Part shown: positions 1-10,990 of the stretch, piece by piece
Layout: each line of letters starts with the position of its first letter
Numbering within the stretch: position 1 is the stretch's first letter
Origin: Methanocaldococcus sp. FS406-22
GTDB taxonomy: Archaea > AGJL01 > Methanococci > Methanococcales > Methanocaldococcaceae
Length of the DNA stretch: 64,000 nt
Direction: 5' to 3'
NCBI RefSeq assembly: GCF_000025525.1
Contig: NC_013887.1
Location: forward strand, 940,729 to 1,004,728
Notes under the pieces: model-generated
Told to the model about the DNA's origin: nothing
What the model saw: the letters and a program-made list of their open reading frames with translations, nothing else
The model's database searches: none
Made by a program: the position numbers and the translations under genes

Positions 1-681
1 TTCAATCTTCTCAATTAACTCTGGGAATCTAATTCTTGGACACTGGACAGAACAAGCTCCACATTTTATACAAAGTTCTTTTATTATGTTTGGCCTCCCA
101 TCCAACATCTCTATAGCCCTCGTTGGGCAAGCAGCAGCACAAGTCCCACAACCCATACAGAGGGATTTATTAACAACCTTATAGATAACATCACATCCAC
201 ATGCTTCACTTCCTTTCTCTGCCAATTCAGCATAAGGTTGTAGATATTCCATATCTCCGTTTAATGCAGCGGTTATTACTCCAACAATTGCCTCTGGAGA
301 AGGTGGGCAACCAGGAATTGCTAAATCCACTTTAATAACTTCAGTTAATGGGGAGAACGAGCTATGAACAGGTTTAGATAGCTGATTTCCTTTACAGTAT
401 CTTGTAACTCCACCAGTTGCCGCACAAGCTCCTAAAGCAACAACAATCTTAGCCTTTTTTCTAACCTCTTGAGCTACTTCCAATGAATGGTGGTCATCTA
501 AACATACACTACCTTCAACTAAGGCAATATCACATTCTGGAATTTCTCTTGCATCAGCCAATGTTTGGCAATAAACTAACTCAATTGAGTTTAAGACATC
601 TAAAAGCTTTTCATATGTATCTGCTAAAGAAACTAAACAACCACAACAGCTACATAACTGAACGTGGGCAACTTTAACCAC
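1..681 (-). CDS. frhG: F420-reducing hydrogenase small subunit FrhG, 3' end outside window
   Basis: Small, FeS-carrying subunit of the cytoplasmic F420-reducing [NiFe] hydrogenase. It passes electrons from the FrhA active site toward FrhB. The reading frame runs off the left edge, leaving 227 codons. The N-terminal part shows the cysteine pair of the proximal cluster (QLCSCCGC), then GACAATGG and PGCPPSPE, which are typical of hydrogenase small subunits. Two 4Fe-4S ferredoxin motifs follow ([12 protein letters not shown] and [12 protein letters not shown]). I place the start at a GTG because GAGGTGA lies five bases upstream; an alternative GTG is nine bases earlier. It sits one base after the frhD stop, so translation is probably coupled. 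FrhB is expected just beyond the window. Confidence 0.93.
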   Translation of the reverse strand, partial: MVKVAHVQLCSCCGCLVSLADTYEKLLDVLNSIELVYCQTLADAREIPECDIALVEGSVCLDDHHSLEVAQEVRKKAKIVVALGACAATGGVTRYCKGNQLSKPVHSSFSPLTEVIKVDLAIPGCPPSPEAIVGVITAALNGDMEYLQPYAELAEKGSEACGCDVIYKVVNKSLCMGCGTCAAACPTRAIEMLDGRPNIIKELCIKCGACSVQCPRIRFPELIEKIE

Positions 682-682
682 T

Positions 683-1234
683 TTAATCACCTCTTAACTC
701 TCTAAGAATTATATCCACTGCTTTATCAACTGCCTTTTCAACCTCTTCACTTAAGCCGATATAAACATCCGGCTCTGAGATGTATTTAGCTTGGCAGCCA
801 ACAACTTTAACCTCTATATTGTATTTTTCAGCAACTTCTCTCAATAAAGGAGCTAAAGGCCAGTCATGGGAATCTAATCTATGATATTTTGGATTTGGAA
901 GCTCATCTTTTTTAATTATCTTTATTTCTCCTGGATTTAATCCCCAATCAATCACATCAACAACAATTATCTTTTTTGTTTTAGAGTTTTCATCTATTAA
1001 TGTTAAAACCTGCTGAGGGGCTCCAGCTCCGGCATCAACCAACGCAATTTTTCGCTTTTCTTCATCAGTTAAGATTTTATCTAATTTTTCAATGACATGA
1101 ACGCTAAAGCCATCATCAGCGAATAGTATATTTCCACAGGCTAAGACCATTATCTCTTTTTTTAAATATGAGGGAGTGAAATCAAACAATTCATTATCTT
1201 GGCTTTCTATCTCTGCCTTCATGGTTTCATTCAT
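683..1234 (-). CDS. frhD: F420-hydrogenase maturation protease FrhD
   Basis: HyaD/HybD-type (M52) endopeptidase that trims the C-terminus of a [NiFe]-hydrogenase large subunit after nickel insertion, here presumably FrhA. The 183-residue frame has the family signature [17 protein letters not shown] near residue 32, with the acidic nickel-sensing residues, and the central [10 protein letters not shown] segment. It lies between frhA and frhG in one minus-strand operon. The start ATG has no clear Shine-Dalgarno sequence, and the frhA SECIS hairpin lies about 45 nt upstream, so translation may depend on the folded leader. An internal ATG four codons in is also possible. Confidence 0.9.
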   Translation of the reverse strand: MNETMKAEIESQDNELFDFTPSYLKKEIMVLACGNILFADDGFSVHVIEKLDKILTDEEKRKIALVDAGAGAPQQVLTLIDENSKTKKIIVVDVIDWGLNPGEIKIIKKDELPNPKYHRLDSHDWPLAPLLREVAEKYNIEVKVVGCQAKYISEPDVYIGLSEEVEKAVDKAVDIILRELRGD

Positions 1235-1276
1235 TTTAAGTTTTTTAAGATTTTAATTTTAAATCTCAATAGAAGA

Positions 1277-1311
1277 CGCCTCTCGGGTCCCTTTCGGGTT
1301 CCCCTCGAGGC
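1277..1311 (-). promoter_or_regulatory. Archaeal SECIS element of frhA
   Basis: On the minus strand, right after the frhA TAA, the sequence folds into a near-perfect hairpin. It has a GCCTC/GAGGC base, a GAGGG/CCC(G) stem, an asymmetric GAA-versus-A internal loop, a three-pair CCC/GGG stem and a GAAA tetraloop. This is the consensus form of methanococcal SECIS elements, which sit in the 3' UTR and recruit the machinery that reads UGA as selenocysteine. The position and fold agree with the in-frame TGA in frhA. Confidence 0.9.
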
Positions 1312-2544
1312 TTATAACATTTTTCTAACTTCTATAACCTCTTTTGTCTCCTCATCTTTAACTATAACGTGGGTAGCACATGAAGCTCATATGTCATAAG
1401 CTCTCATTATAACTTCAGCATACTGCTGTGGATAGCCTTCAATCGCCTTCTCAACAATTGGGAAGTTCCATGTTGATGCCGCTATAATTCTATAGCTCTT
1501 AATTCTTCCATCCTTTCCAACTTCAGCCATGTGAGTGTTTGTAGCCCTTGGTGCTTCATGAACGCCTATACCAACTCCATCTTTATATTCTGGCTCAACT
1601 CTTGTCTTTCCATTTAAGTTTAGCTCATCTAAAATCTCTAAAGCCCTATAAACAGCCCCAAGGTTTTCTTGAGCCCTTGCTATGTTGATGTCTAAAGCAC
1701 TTCCCCCCTCTCTAAAGTTTCCAAATTTAACCATTCTTGCCCTTGGTCCTCCTTCAGCAGGAACTCCCGCATATAAAGGAATTTGAATTGTTGTTGTTTG
1801 CTTTGCCTCTTCATCTTCGTAGTATCTTTGAGCTGGAATTTCAGTTACATCATTCCAATTTATTGCATATCTATCTCCATAGGTTGTATGTGTAGCTATG
1901 TATGGATATTCATGAGCCCCTAAGTCAGGAATGCCTATCTCTTCCAAGTATCTCTCAATTAGCTCAGTGTATTTTTCATACAACTCATAAGCATCTTTTT
2001 CATACTGTCTTAAGGCATAGTATAGCTTTGATTTAGCTCTCTCTGTTATGTTTGTTCTCATTCCACCAATTACAATGTTTGGTGGGTGAATTCCTTCTCC
2101 CCCTACAATGTCTACAACTAACTGTCCGACTTTTCTCATTCTTTGGATTAATTTTATTAGTTCTATTTTTAGCTCTGTCTCATCTGGTTTTAAGAAGTCA
2201 TCAATTGTTAGTAGGTGGTGTAATGGGTGGGAGTGCAATCTATTTCCAATTCCAACTAACTCTCTTAACAACAAACCATCATCTGGGATTTCGCAGTCAA
2301 TGGCATTTTCTATAGCTTCACATGAAGCAATTCCGTGTGTTGTTTGACAGATTCCACAGATTCTCATAACAGCAATTGGAGCAAACTCTGCTGGCTTGCC
2401 TTTCAACATTGTCTCAAATCCTCTAACTGGAGTTGTGTTTAAATAATATGCCTTATTAACAATTCCCTCATCATCAACCTCTAAAATCAATTTAGCATGT
2501 CCCTCATGTCTGGTTGTAGGGGCAATTTCTATTCTATTTGTCAC
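1312..2544 (-). CDS. frhA: F420-reducing hydrogenase large subunit FrhA, selenocysteine-containing (TGA read through)
   Basis: Catalytic [NiFe] subunit that oxidises H2 for reduction of coenzyme F420. The N-terminal nickel motif RICGICQTTHG is present. The frame then meets TGA at 1387-1389, and translation continues in frame to a TAA at 1312-1314, giving the C-terminal motif DI-U-ASCATHVIV. This matches DPCxxCxxH with selenocysteine in place of the first cysteine. Reading through gives about 410 residues with Sec near 386; stopping at TGA would remove half the nickel ligands. A SECIS follows directly. I prefer the GTG at 2544, five bases after GGAGGTGA, over the TTG at 2559. The protein should be processed by FrhD from the adjacent gene. 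The methanococcal homologue is a known selenoprotein (Fru type). Confidence 0.95.
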
Positions 2545-2882
2545 AAAATTCACCTCCAAAGTAATAAAGCATTAAAAAATTATTTATCTCGTCAACCATC
2601 ATTAGGTTGTTTTATATAAGCTTATATAAGCTAATATCTCTTTAAAAATGCCAATATAGGAATTTAGGTTTTTAAATATGTCATATATCGATTTTTAGTA
2701 ATAAATAGGTAATAAAAAATTATTTTTTGTATGATTAAGTAAATTTTACCTTACTTAAAATTCATTTATTTATATATTTAGTATAAGGGAAATGTCTAAG
2801 GGTTGTCCTATAATTAATATATATAATCAAATATGTTATTGGTTATCCAGAAGTTAAAAAACAGAGATTGGAGGTGGGGTTA
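2545..2882. promoter_or_regulatory. Divergent promoter region with an 18-bp palindrome
   Basis: AT-rich gap between the divergent frhA operon and the roadblock gene. At 2612-2629 there is a perfect palindrome (TTATATAAGCTTATATAA) that doubles as TATA-like elements on both strands. It is a plausible TATA/operator region for the frh operon. A second AT-rich stretch with TATATA-like runs (about 2765-2825) would serve the rightward gene. No ORF with a ribosome-binding site is visible here. Confidence 0.4.
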
Positions 2883-3269
2883 ATGAGAAGTATTGTAAAT
2901 GAGATTAGTAAATTAAAAGGAGTTTGTGGTGTTTTAATAACAAGTAAAGATGGATTATTTTTAGAAGATAACCTAAATGAAAGTGATATTAATAGAGAAT
3001 TTCTTAGTAACCTAATAGGAATAGTGTTTGGTTCAAGTGAAAAGACGGGAGAAGTTTTTAATCAGGCTGTGGATTCGATAGAAATAAATGGGAACAGCTT
3101 GAAAATAAAATTATTTGATGCAGGAAAATATATTCTTGTAGTTATAACAAACAAAGATAGAGATATTGAGAATGAGGTATTGAAGAAATATGCAAACAAA
3201 TTAAGAGAAGAATACGACGATTTGTTAAAAATGCCTTACGAAAAAGACACTATCAAAGTTAATTCTTAA
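2883..3269 (+). CDS. Roadblock/LC7-domain protein
   Basis: Small cytoplasmic protein (128 residues from the ATG at 2883, which follows GGAGGTG by six bases; the longer frame from TTG lacks a ribosome-binding site). The pattern is that of the roadblock/LC7 fold: an N-terminal helix, then GVCGVLITSKDGL, a central helix, a strand pair ending in KYILVVITNKD, and a C-terminal helix. Archaeal members often act with small GTPases such as MglA-like proteins, but no GTPase gene is adjacent, so the partner is unknown. It stands alone between frh and the HmdII gene. Confidence 0.7.
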   Translation: MRSIVNEISKLKGVCGVLITSKDGLFLEDNLNESDINREFLSNLIGIVFGSSEKTGEVFNQAVDSIEINGNSLKIKLFDAGKYILVVITNKDRDIENEVLKKYANKLREEYDDLLKMPYEKDTIKVNS

Positions 3270-3474
3270 ATTACACTACAGTAAGGCTATTTTTGTATTA
3301 TTTTGAGAAATATACAACATATTTCTTTAAAATTTCGATATTCTTTGTAAAATGAAAAAATTTTCTGTTTTCTTTCCAGAATATGGAAATTAAAAATACT
3401 TAAGAATTCAAATAAACTATATTTCCAATTTCCATATATTTCAAAAATAAAAAATAAAAAAAAGGTGATGTATT

Positions 3475-4527
3475 GTGAAAATTTCGGTTTATGGAGCAGG
3501 AAATCAAAAACTCTACTTAGAACAACTGAAAATTCCAGAAAAGTTTGGAGGGGAGCCGCCTTACGGTGGAGCAGGGATGGCAATTCAGTTTGCACAAGCT
3601 GGACATGATGTTGTTTTAGCTGAACCAAATAGAAATATAATGAGTGAAGATTTATGGAAGAAAGTTGAAGATGCTAGAGTTAAGATAGTTAGTGACGATA
3701 TTGAGGCAGCAAAGCATGGAGAAGTTCATATTTTATTTACACCATTTGGTAAATACACCGTAAAGATTGCTAAAAACATCCTCCCTCATGTGCCTCAAAA
3801 TGCTGTTATTTGCAATACTTGCACAATATCCCCAGTAGTTTTGCATAAAATGCTTGCTCAAGAATTAAGGGCAAAGAGAAGAGATGTTGGAATAAGTTCA
3901 TTCCATCCAGCAGGAGTCCCAGGGACTGAAAAACAGAAAGTTTATGTTATTGCAGGTAAGGCATTTGATGGAACAAGCTATGCAACTGATGAGCAAATAA
4001 ATAAGTTGGTTGAATTAGCAAAGAGTATCAACAAAATTCCAAAAGTCATGCCTATGGGGTTAGTTTCACCAGTAGGAGATATGGTTTCAAGTGTTGTTAT
4101 CTCAATAATAGCTTCAATATTGGAATATGAATATAGTGGAAGGAACTACTTAAATATTCCAGAAAAAATGATTGATGACCAAGTTTTATTGGCTCTAACC
4201 TCTTTAGCTGCCCTTGTTTATGCAGGAGGGGTTAAAGAGCTTTTATCAGTTATTGACCCAGAGGCATTAATGATTTCTGCTGAAAATATGTTAATTTGTG
4301 AGGATCAAATTATGTTAAAGAATGCATTAAACATGTTTAAGGATGCCTATGAAAAAGGATGGATTAATGAATATTCAAAAGGAGGGGAAATAAAACCTGT
4401 TAATATGGCTCTACCTTTAGCAACATTCCATATGTATGAGGAAATCAAAAGAATTTTGGGAGAGCATCCTGCAAAAGGTATTGTAAATAGGGCAATAAGA
4501 AGTAGATTTAAACATTATTTAGAATAA
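3475..4527 (+). CDS. HmdII-type paralogue of H2-forming methylene-H4MPT dehydrogenase
   Basis: 350-residue homologue of the [Fe]-hydrogenase Hmd. An N-terminal Rossmann-like start (KISVYGAGNQ) is followed by GGEPPYGGAGMA, and NTCTISP near residue 118 keeps the cysteine expected to ligate the iron of the FeGP cofactor. The C-terminal helical dimer domain is present. As established for the family, true Hmd catalyses H2-dependent F420-linked reduction, whereas HmdII proteins bind FeGP but show little or no hydrogenase activity; one M. jannaschii paralogue was reported to bind prolyl-tRNA synthetase and tRNA. Paralogue assignment rests on divergence from my recollection of Hmd. GTG start after GGTGAT. 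Upstream (3381-3438) is an inverted repeat, ATATGGAAAT...ATTTCCATAT, that may be regulatory. Confidence 0.85.
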   Translation: MKISVYGAGNQKLYLEQLKIPEKFGGEPPYGGAGMAIQFAQAGHDVVLAEPNRNIMSEDLWKKVEDARVKIVSDDIEAAKHGEVHILFTPFGKYTVKIAKNILPHVPQNAVICNTCTISPVVLHKMLAQELRAKRRDVGISSFHPAGVPGTEKQKVYVIAGKAFDGTSYATDEQINKLVELAKSINKIPKVMPMGLVSPVGDMVSSVVISIIASILEYEYSGRNYLNIPEKMIDDQVLLALTSLAALVYAGGVKELLSVIDPEALMISAENMLICEDQIMLKNALNMFKDAYEKGWINEYSKGGEIKPVNMALPLATFHMYEEIKRILGEHPAKGIVNRAIRSRFKHYLE

Positions 4528-4583
4528 TTTTTTAAATTTTGAATCATTAATTTTAAATAATTGTTGTGAATTATATTATAGTT

Positions 4584-4644
4584 TGGCAGATGATGACGTT
4601 TATCCCCGACTGAGCTGTGATGAGTAGCAAGCCGGCTGATGCCA
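4584..4644 (+). ncRNA. C/D-box guide sRNA
   Basis: About 61 nt between HmdII and the lipoprotein gene, closed by TGGCA/TGCCA. Order of boxes: C (ATGATGA, 4590-4596), D' (CTGA, 4610-4613), C' (GTGATGA, 4617-4623), D (CTGA, 4636-4639). Box spacing gives guides of about 12-13 nt, normal for an archaeal dual-guide sRNA acting with L7Ae, Nop5 and fibrillarin. The D' guide (4597-4609) can pair with CGGGGAUAA, which resembles the conserved 23S peptidyl-transferase segment around A2450; that target is inference. Confidence 0.88.
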
Positions 4645-4683
4645 TTTTTCTTTTTTATTTACTATATTGGGGGAGGGAGAATT

Positions 4684-6052
4684 ATGAAAAAGTTTCTTTT
4701 ATTGCCAATTTTGATTGTCACAATAATATTTTCTGGCTGTATTGTAAATAATAATCAAAATGATTTCAATAATTTAATGGAAACGAAAAGTGATATATCT
4801 TCAATAATTTTGGACTTAAATGAGAATAAAGATGAATACATTCTAAAAATCTATTTTGTTGGTGAAAATTCAAGTTTTGTTAAAAAAGAGGGAGTTTTAA
4901 AGGTTGGTATTTATGATGACAAGGACAACCAATTATATTATAAAGAAATATCTGTAGATTTAGATAAATTTAAACATCTATCTTATGGTGATGGAATTTT
5001 ACTAACAATAGAAAAAAATGAAATTAAAAAGAGCTCATCAAACATTGGAAGGATATCCATAGATTTTACCTATGATAATGGAAAAACCGTATGGGTTGAT
5101 ACGCCCATATCTTTATCTTATCTAAATGAAAAAGAAAATATAAATCCACAAACTTCCACAGATGTTTGTTATATGACATACACATGGGAGTACAAAGGAA
5201 AAATTCATTATTTAAATTTGTACATCCCAAAATACCTCTATGATTATTACAAATCCAAAAAAAAGAGAATATATTAGGGATTACTCATATTACGTTTTAG
5301 ACCCTTATGATGATTGGTATTTAAATAGGGTTATCCAAAAAATAGATGAAATTTGCAAAGAAAATAATTATAACGAATATGATAGAATAAATTTAGTTAT
5401 TTCCTTTGTTCAACAGCTTCCTTACGCTTATGACAAGGTTTCTACTGGATATGATGAGTATCCAAGATACCCAATAGAAACTTTGGTTGATTATGGAGGG
5501 GATTGTGAAGATACGTCTATATTAACAGCCGCTTTATTAAAACAGATGGGTTATGATGTTGCATTAATTAGATTCCCAAGACATATGGGGGTTGGAGTAA
5601 ATTTAAAAGGTAGCTATGGATATTACTTTGAATACAATGGAAAAAAATATTTCTATTTGGAAACAACAGATAACGGATGGAAAATTGGGATGCTTCCAGA
5701 TGAATTAAAAAATGAAAAAGCTGAAGTATATCCAATAACTGAAAAACCTATTTATTTATGGGACTGGAAGGGCTATTTATATAATGGCTATGCTGAGATA
5801 ACAGTTAATATAAAAAATGCAGGAAATTTAGAGGGGAAAGTTAAAGTTTATTGTGCATTTGATGCTGGTAATGGATACGTTTACAATCCAACAGAATCTT
5901 CCATATTAACGATAAAACCAGGAGAAGAGAAAGTTGTAAAGCTAAAGCTTAATGTTCCTCATAATAAACAGACAAGGTTAATAGTTGGATTGTTAGATGT
6001 AAACACAGATAAATTGATAGATGTTAAATACTCTGCTGAATTCAAAACATGA
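4684..6052 (+). pseudogene. Lipoprotein with transglutaminase-like domain, split by a one-base frameshift
   Basis: One gene appears as two overlapping frames, 4684-5277 and 5240-6052. The first starts after GGGAGGGAGA with a lipoprotein signal peptide (basic start, hydrophobic core, ending IIFSGC). The second begins inside the same coding region with no ribosome-binding site. The frames meet at a run of eight A (5257-5264); seven A would join them as a 455-residue protein. Near fused residue 274 the motif GGDCEDTS supplies the catalytic Cys, FPRHMGVGV the His and LETTDNG the Asp of a transglutaminase-like fold. The C-terminal 90 residues look like a CARDB-type beta-sandwich. It may be a real frameshift, a sequencing error in the homopolymer, or transcriptional slippage at A8. 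Probable extracytoplasmic peptidase or amidase role; substrate unknown. Confidence 0.8.
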
Positions 6053-6064
6053 AGGGGCTAAAAA

Positions 6065-6995
6065 ATGGATGAGGTAAAAGTAATTGAAATAATCAAAAAA
6101 ACTCTAAAATTTTCTAATGAAAATATTGTAAAAGGCATTGATGATGACTGTGCAGTTATAAAAATTGATGAAAATTTTTATTTAGTTGCTACAACAGATA
6201 TGATGGTTAAAAAAGCCCATATTCCTTCTATCTTATCCCCATACGAAATTGGAGGGAGAATTTTAACTGCGAATGTTTCAGATATTGCATCCATGGGAGC
6301 TAAACCATTGGCATTTTTAATATCAATATCTCTATCTAAGGGAGAAGCTAATGAGAATTTTATTAGAGAGCTTTATTCTGGCTTAGATGATTTTTCTAAG
6401 CTTTATAACTGCCCAGTAGTTGGTGGAGATACAAATAGAGGAAACGAGCTAACATTATCAGGAACTGCTTTTGGAATAACTGACAATCCTATATATCGGG
6501 GAGGGAAAATTGGAGATGATATCTGTGTAACTAATGATTTAGGTAGGGTTTATTGTGCTTTAACTCTATATTATATGCTTAAAGAGAACAAAATTAGCTA
6601 TAGAGAGTTTGAAAAACTTTGCCAAAAATATCCAAAGATTATTGAAAAATTAAGAAAACCTCTTGCAAGGGTTAAAGAAGGATTATTAATGAATAAACTC
6701 ATAAATGGTTGTTGTGACATCTCAGATGGTTTAGGAAAGGAAATAACATATTTCAAAAATTTTGAGATATACAGTGATAAAATTTTTAAGCTTATTCCAG
6801 ACGATGTTATTGAATTTTGTGAAGAATTCAACCTAAACCCAATAAAAGTAGTTTTAAATAGTGGGGAGGAGTTTGAGCTTTTATTTACAACATCCAAGTT
6901 TAATAAAGTGAAAGATTCACTAAAAGGTTATTCAAAGATTTATAAAATTGGTAAAATTATAGAAGAGGGGCAGTTTATTGATGGAGAGGAGTTTT

Positions 6996-7024
<29 letters not shown>
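6065..7024 (+). CDS. thiL: Thiamine-monophosphate kinase ThiL
   Basis: ATP-dependent kinase converting thiamine monophosphate to thiamine pyrophosphate. The 319-residue frame has the ThiL/PurM fold signatures: GIDDDCAVI near residue 24 (Mg/ATP-binding aspartates), LVATTDMMVKKAHIP, the NVSDIASMGAKPL stretch and VVGGDTNRG near residue 119. The DISDGLGKE motif follows the middle. The start follows GAAGGGG. The last 29 bases overlap the archaeosortase-like gene in another frame, which suggests one operon with the genes that follow. Confidence 0.92.
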
Positions 7025-8298
<1,274 letters not shown>

Positions 8299-8308
8299 TG
8301 GTGATGAG

Positions 8309-9325
8309 ATGGATTTTATTGTCATTGATGGAAGTTATTTAGAAGGAGGGGGACAAATTATAAGAACTGCTGTTTCTTTATCAGCTTTAACTCAAAAACC
8401 AGTAAAAATTATTAACATAAGGAAAAAGAGAAAGAATAAAGGTTTAGCTCCTCAACATGTATCTGCAGTTAAAGCAGTTAAAAAACTTTGTAATGCTGAA
8501 GTTTTTGGATTAAACGTTGGCTCAGAAGAATTAACTTTTATACCTTCAAAATTGGCTTCAAAAGATTTTACAATAGATATTGGTACTGCTGGAAGTATAT
8601 CCTTAGTTATACAAACCCTTCTCCCTTTATCATTGGGAATCAACAAAAAATTCACTGTAAAAATAAAGGGAGGGACTGATGTTAAACGTGCTCCTCCAAT
8701 TGATTATATAAAAAATGTAACCTTAAAAATCCTTAGAGATTTTGGAGTATTGACAGAGCTAAAAGTTTTAAAAAGAGGATTTTATCCAGAAGGTGGAGGA
8801 GAAGTTATATTTGAAGTTAAACCATCAAAAGTTAAAAAATTTGATTTAATAGAACATTCTAAAAGTAACTTAGTTGAAGGAATTGCTTATGTGCAAAATT
8901 TAGATGAGAATATAGCAAGAAGAATGAGAAAAAAGGCGGTGGATTTATTAAACAAAGAAAAACTTATGCCCAATATAAAAATAGAATGTTCAAAAGGTAT
9001 TTCTACTGGGGCGGGTATAGTTTTATGGAACGATACTTTGGGAGGAAGTTGTTTAGGAGAAAAAGGACTAAGGGCAGAGATTGTCGCTGAAAGGGCTGTT
9101 AATGAATTATTGAAAGAAAGGGAAAGTGGAATGGCTTTAGATAAATATATGGGAGACCATATAATTCCATTCTTAGCTTTTGGTAAAGGAATAGTGGGGG
9201 TTTCAGAGATAACCAATCACACAAAAACAAACATTTGGGTTGTTAAGCATTTCTTAGATGTAGATTTTGAGATTAAAGAGTATAAAGAAAATAATTGCAA
9301 TGGATTTACTATTGAGGTGGTTTAA
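8309..9325 (+). CDS. rtcA: RNA 3'-terminal phosphate cyclase RtcA
   Basis: Converts RNA 3'-phosphate to 2',3'-cyclic phosphate through a covalent AMP-histidine intermediate. The 338-residue protein begins with the family signature [14 protein letters not shown] (residues 11-24), continues with [12 protein letters not shown] and FYPEGGGEV, and carries the adenylated histidine in [13 protein letters not shown] near residue 282. The start follows GGTGATGAG. Its stop is directly followed by the archease ATG. RNA cyclase next to archease fits a shared role in RNA 3'-end repair or tRNA splicing. Confidence 0.95.
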   Translation: MDFIVIDGSYLEGGGQIIRTAVSLSALTQKPVKIINIRKKRKNKGLAPQHVSAVKAVKKLCNAEVFGLNVGSEELTFIPSKLASKDFTIDIGTAGSISLVIQTLLPLSLGINKKFTVKIKGGTDVKRAPPIDYIKNVTLKILRDFGVLTELKVLKRGFYPEGGGEVIFEVKPSKVKKFDLIEHSKSNLVEGIAYVQNLDENIARRMRKKAVDLLNKEKLMPNIKIECSKGISTGAGIVLWNDTLGGSCLGEKGLRAEIVAERAVNELLKERESGMALDKYMGDHIIPFLAFGKGIVGVSEITNHTKTNIWVVKHFLDVDFEIKEYKENNCNGFTIEVV

Positions 9326-9745
9326 ATGTTCAACTATTTTGAAACTACTGCTGATTTGGGTGTTGAAGCAAAAGGAAAAAGTTTAGAAGAGGCATTTAAA
9401 GAGGGGGCTAAGGGACTTTACAATATTATGGTAGATATTGATAAAGTTGATAAAAAAGAAAAAATAGAGTTTGAAATAGAAGGGGAGGATTTGGAAGAGC
9501 TTTTATACAATTTTCTAAATGAGTTACTTTTTTATACTGATGTTGAAAATCTGGTTTTTAGCGACTTTGATGTAAAAATCGAAAAAGATAATAACGGCTA
9601 TAGGTTAAAATGCACTGCTTATGGAGAAAAGATAAACAAAGAAAAACACAATATAAAAGAGGAGGTTAAAGCAGTAACCTATCACATGATGGAAGTTAAA
9701 CAAGAAGAAGATGGATGGAAGATTAGATACATAGTTGATTTATAG
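9326..9745 (+). CDS. Archease
   Basis: 139-residue small acidic protein. As established, archease accelerates the RNA ligase RtcB by promoting its guanylylation and multiple turnover. The family start [21 protein letters not shown], the metal-site acidic residues, and the C-terminal [12 protein letters not shown] and YIVDL are all present. It is translationally adjacent to rtcA (no gap; GAGGTGG serves as its ribosome-binding site inside the rtcA end). RtcB itself is not in the window. Confidence 0.95.
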   Translation: MFNYFETTADLGVEAKGKSLEEAFKEGAKGLYNIMVDIDKVDKKEKIEFEIEGEDLEELLYNFLNELLFYTDVENLVFSDFDVKIEKDNNGYRLKCTAYGEKINKEKHNIKEEVKAVTYHMMEVKQEEDGWKIRYIVDL

Positions 9746-9789
9746 CCATAGGGAGCTATGCTCTCTATATTAATAAAGGTTTCATCATA

Positions 9790-9903
9790 TATAGTTTTTT
9801 TGCAAAAGTTATTAAAATTAAAAAGGAAAATTTGAACACCTTCCCAAAGGAAGGTGTTCATAAATACCTTATGTATTTCAAAATGTTTTGCAAAAAAACT
9901 ATA
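9790..9903. mobile_element. MITE-like element 1 with 18-bp perfect terminal inverted repeats
   Basis: 114-bp non-coding element between the convergent archease and cbiD genes. The ends are perfect inverted repeats (TATAGTTTTTTTGCAAAA at 9790-9807 and its complement at 9886-9903). The centre holds an 11-bp hairpin, GAACACCTTCC-CAAA-GGAAGGTGTTC (9834-9859), which could also terminate transcription from both sides. Three related elements lie at 12330, 27688 and 31411. The architecture (AT-rich terminal repeats plus central CCAAAGG hairpin) is shared, though the terminal sequences differ. Confidence 0.7.
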
Positions 9904-9904
9904 G

Positions 9905-10981
9905 TTATAAATAACTTCCTAAAACATTTCCTTTCATATCTATAATTATACAGCTGAATTTAATACCTTCCCATCTTTCACTTAACCTTTCAACAACTCT
10001 TTTAGCTATAAGGTTGAAAACATCATTTAAAATTCCTTTTTCCTCTAAAATTTTAATAACTTCCTCTGTTGTGCTAGAAAACAATATTTTTTTTATCGCC
10101 TCTTTGTCATCAATAAATAGAGATGAATAAGCAGCTAATATCTCATTTCTACAATCAGCTACCTTTGAGTGAGTATTATATATCCCCCCAGCCAACTTAA
10201 TTATTTTTCCAGCATGTCCAAAAATTAAAATCTCCCCAACTCCTTTTTCTTTAGCTTTATCAAGCATAAATCCCCAAAAGTTTGAAACCTCAATTATCTC
10301 ATCATCATTGGCATTTAAAAGTTGTTTAGCATATTTGGTTCCAATATTTCCAGGAACAAATATTAGCTTTTTATAACCATTTGCTAATGCAACATCTATT
10401 TGTGGAGCTAAAGAGTTCATATATGCTTCATTTGACATTGGTCTAACAATTCCAGTTGTTCCTAATATAGACAAACCTCCGATGATTCCAAGTTTTGGAT
10501 TCAGTGTTTTTTTAGCCAGTTCTTTGCCTTTTGGTATTGAAATAGTAACTTCAGCAACTTCATCATCATTTAAAAGCTTTAAAAGGTTGTTTCTAATCAT
10601 CTCCTTAGGTTTTGGATTTATAGCTGGCTCTCCTTTCTTTACCTGCAAACCATCTTTTGTAACTATTCCAACTCCTTCTCCACCTTTGATAATAACATCT
10701 TTTTTTCCTTTTTTTAATTCAATCTCTGTAATGATTTCAATTCCGTTTGTTATATCTATATCCTCTCCAGCATCTTTAATAACCACTGCCTTAGCTTTAT
10801 TTCCACATTTTTCAATGTTTTCTATTGGAATAATTAATTTATCACCATTTAAATTCTCAATCTCAACATAATTAAGTTTTTCTCCAAATTTTAAATAATA
10901 AAGGGCTGAATAAGCCCCAGCAACAGCACATGAGCCAGTAGTGTAGCCAAATTTTGATTTTTTCCTAAAATCATAAATCAT
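9905..10981 (-). CDS. cbiD: Cobalt-precorrin-5B C1-methyltransferase CbiD
   Basis: Anaerobic cobalamin (corrin ring) biosynthesis enzyme that methylates C1 of cobalt-precorrin-5B with SAM. The 358-residue frame opens with the family signature FGYTTGSCAVAGAYSAL and has GGEGVGIVTKDGL and the LGTTGIVRPMSNEA segment. The start follows GGGAG. It lies nine bases downstream of the radical SAM gene and is probably co-transcribed. Corrinoids are needed here by the Cdh corrinoid protein and by MetE-type methyl transfer encoded in the same window. Confidence 0.95.
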   Translation of the reverse strand: MIYDFRKKSKFGYTTGSCAVAGAYSALYYLKFGEKLNYVEIENLNGDKLIIPIENIEKCGNKAKAVVIKDAGEDIDITNGIEIITEIELKKGKKDVIIKGGEGVGIVTKDGLQVKKGEPAINPKPKEMIRNNLLKLLNDDEVAEVTISIPKGKELAKKTLNPKLGIIGGLSILGTTGIVRPMSNEAYMNSLAPQIDVALANGYKKLIFVPGNIGTKYAKQLLNANDDEIIEVSNFWGFMLDKAKEKGVGEILIFGHAGKIIKLAGGIYNTHSKVADCRNEILAAYSSLFIDDKEAIKKILFSSTTEEVIKILEEKGILNDVFNLIAKRVVERLSERWEGIKFSCIIIDMKGNVLGSYL

Positions 10982-10990
10982 AATCTCCCA

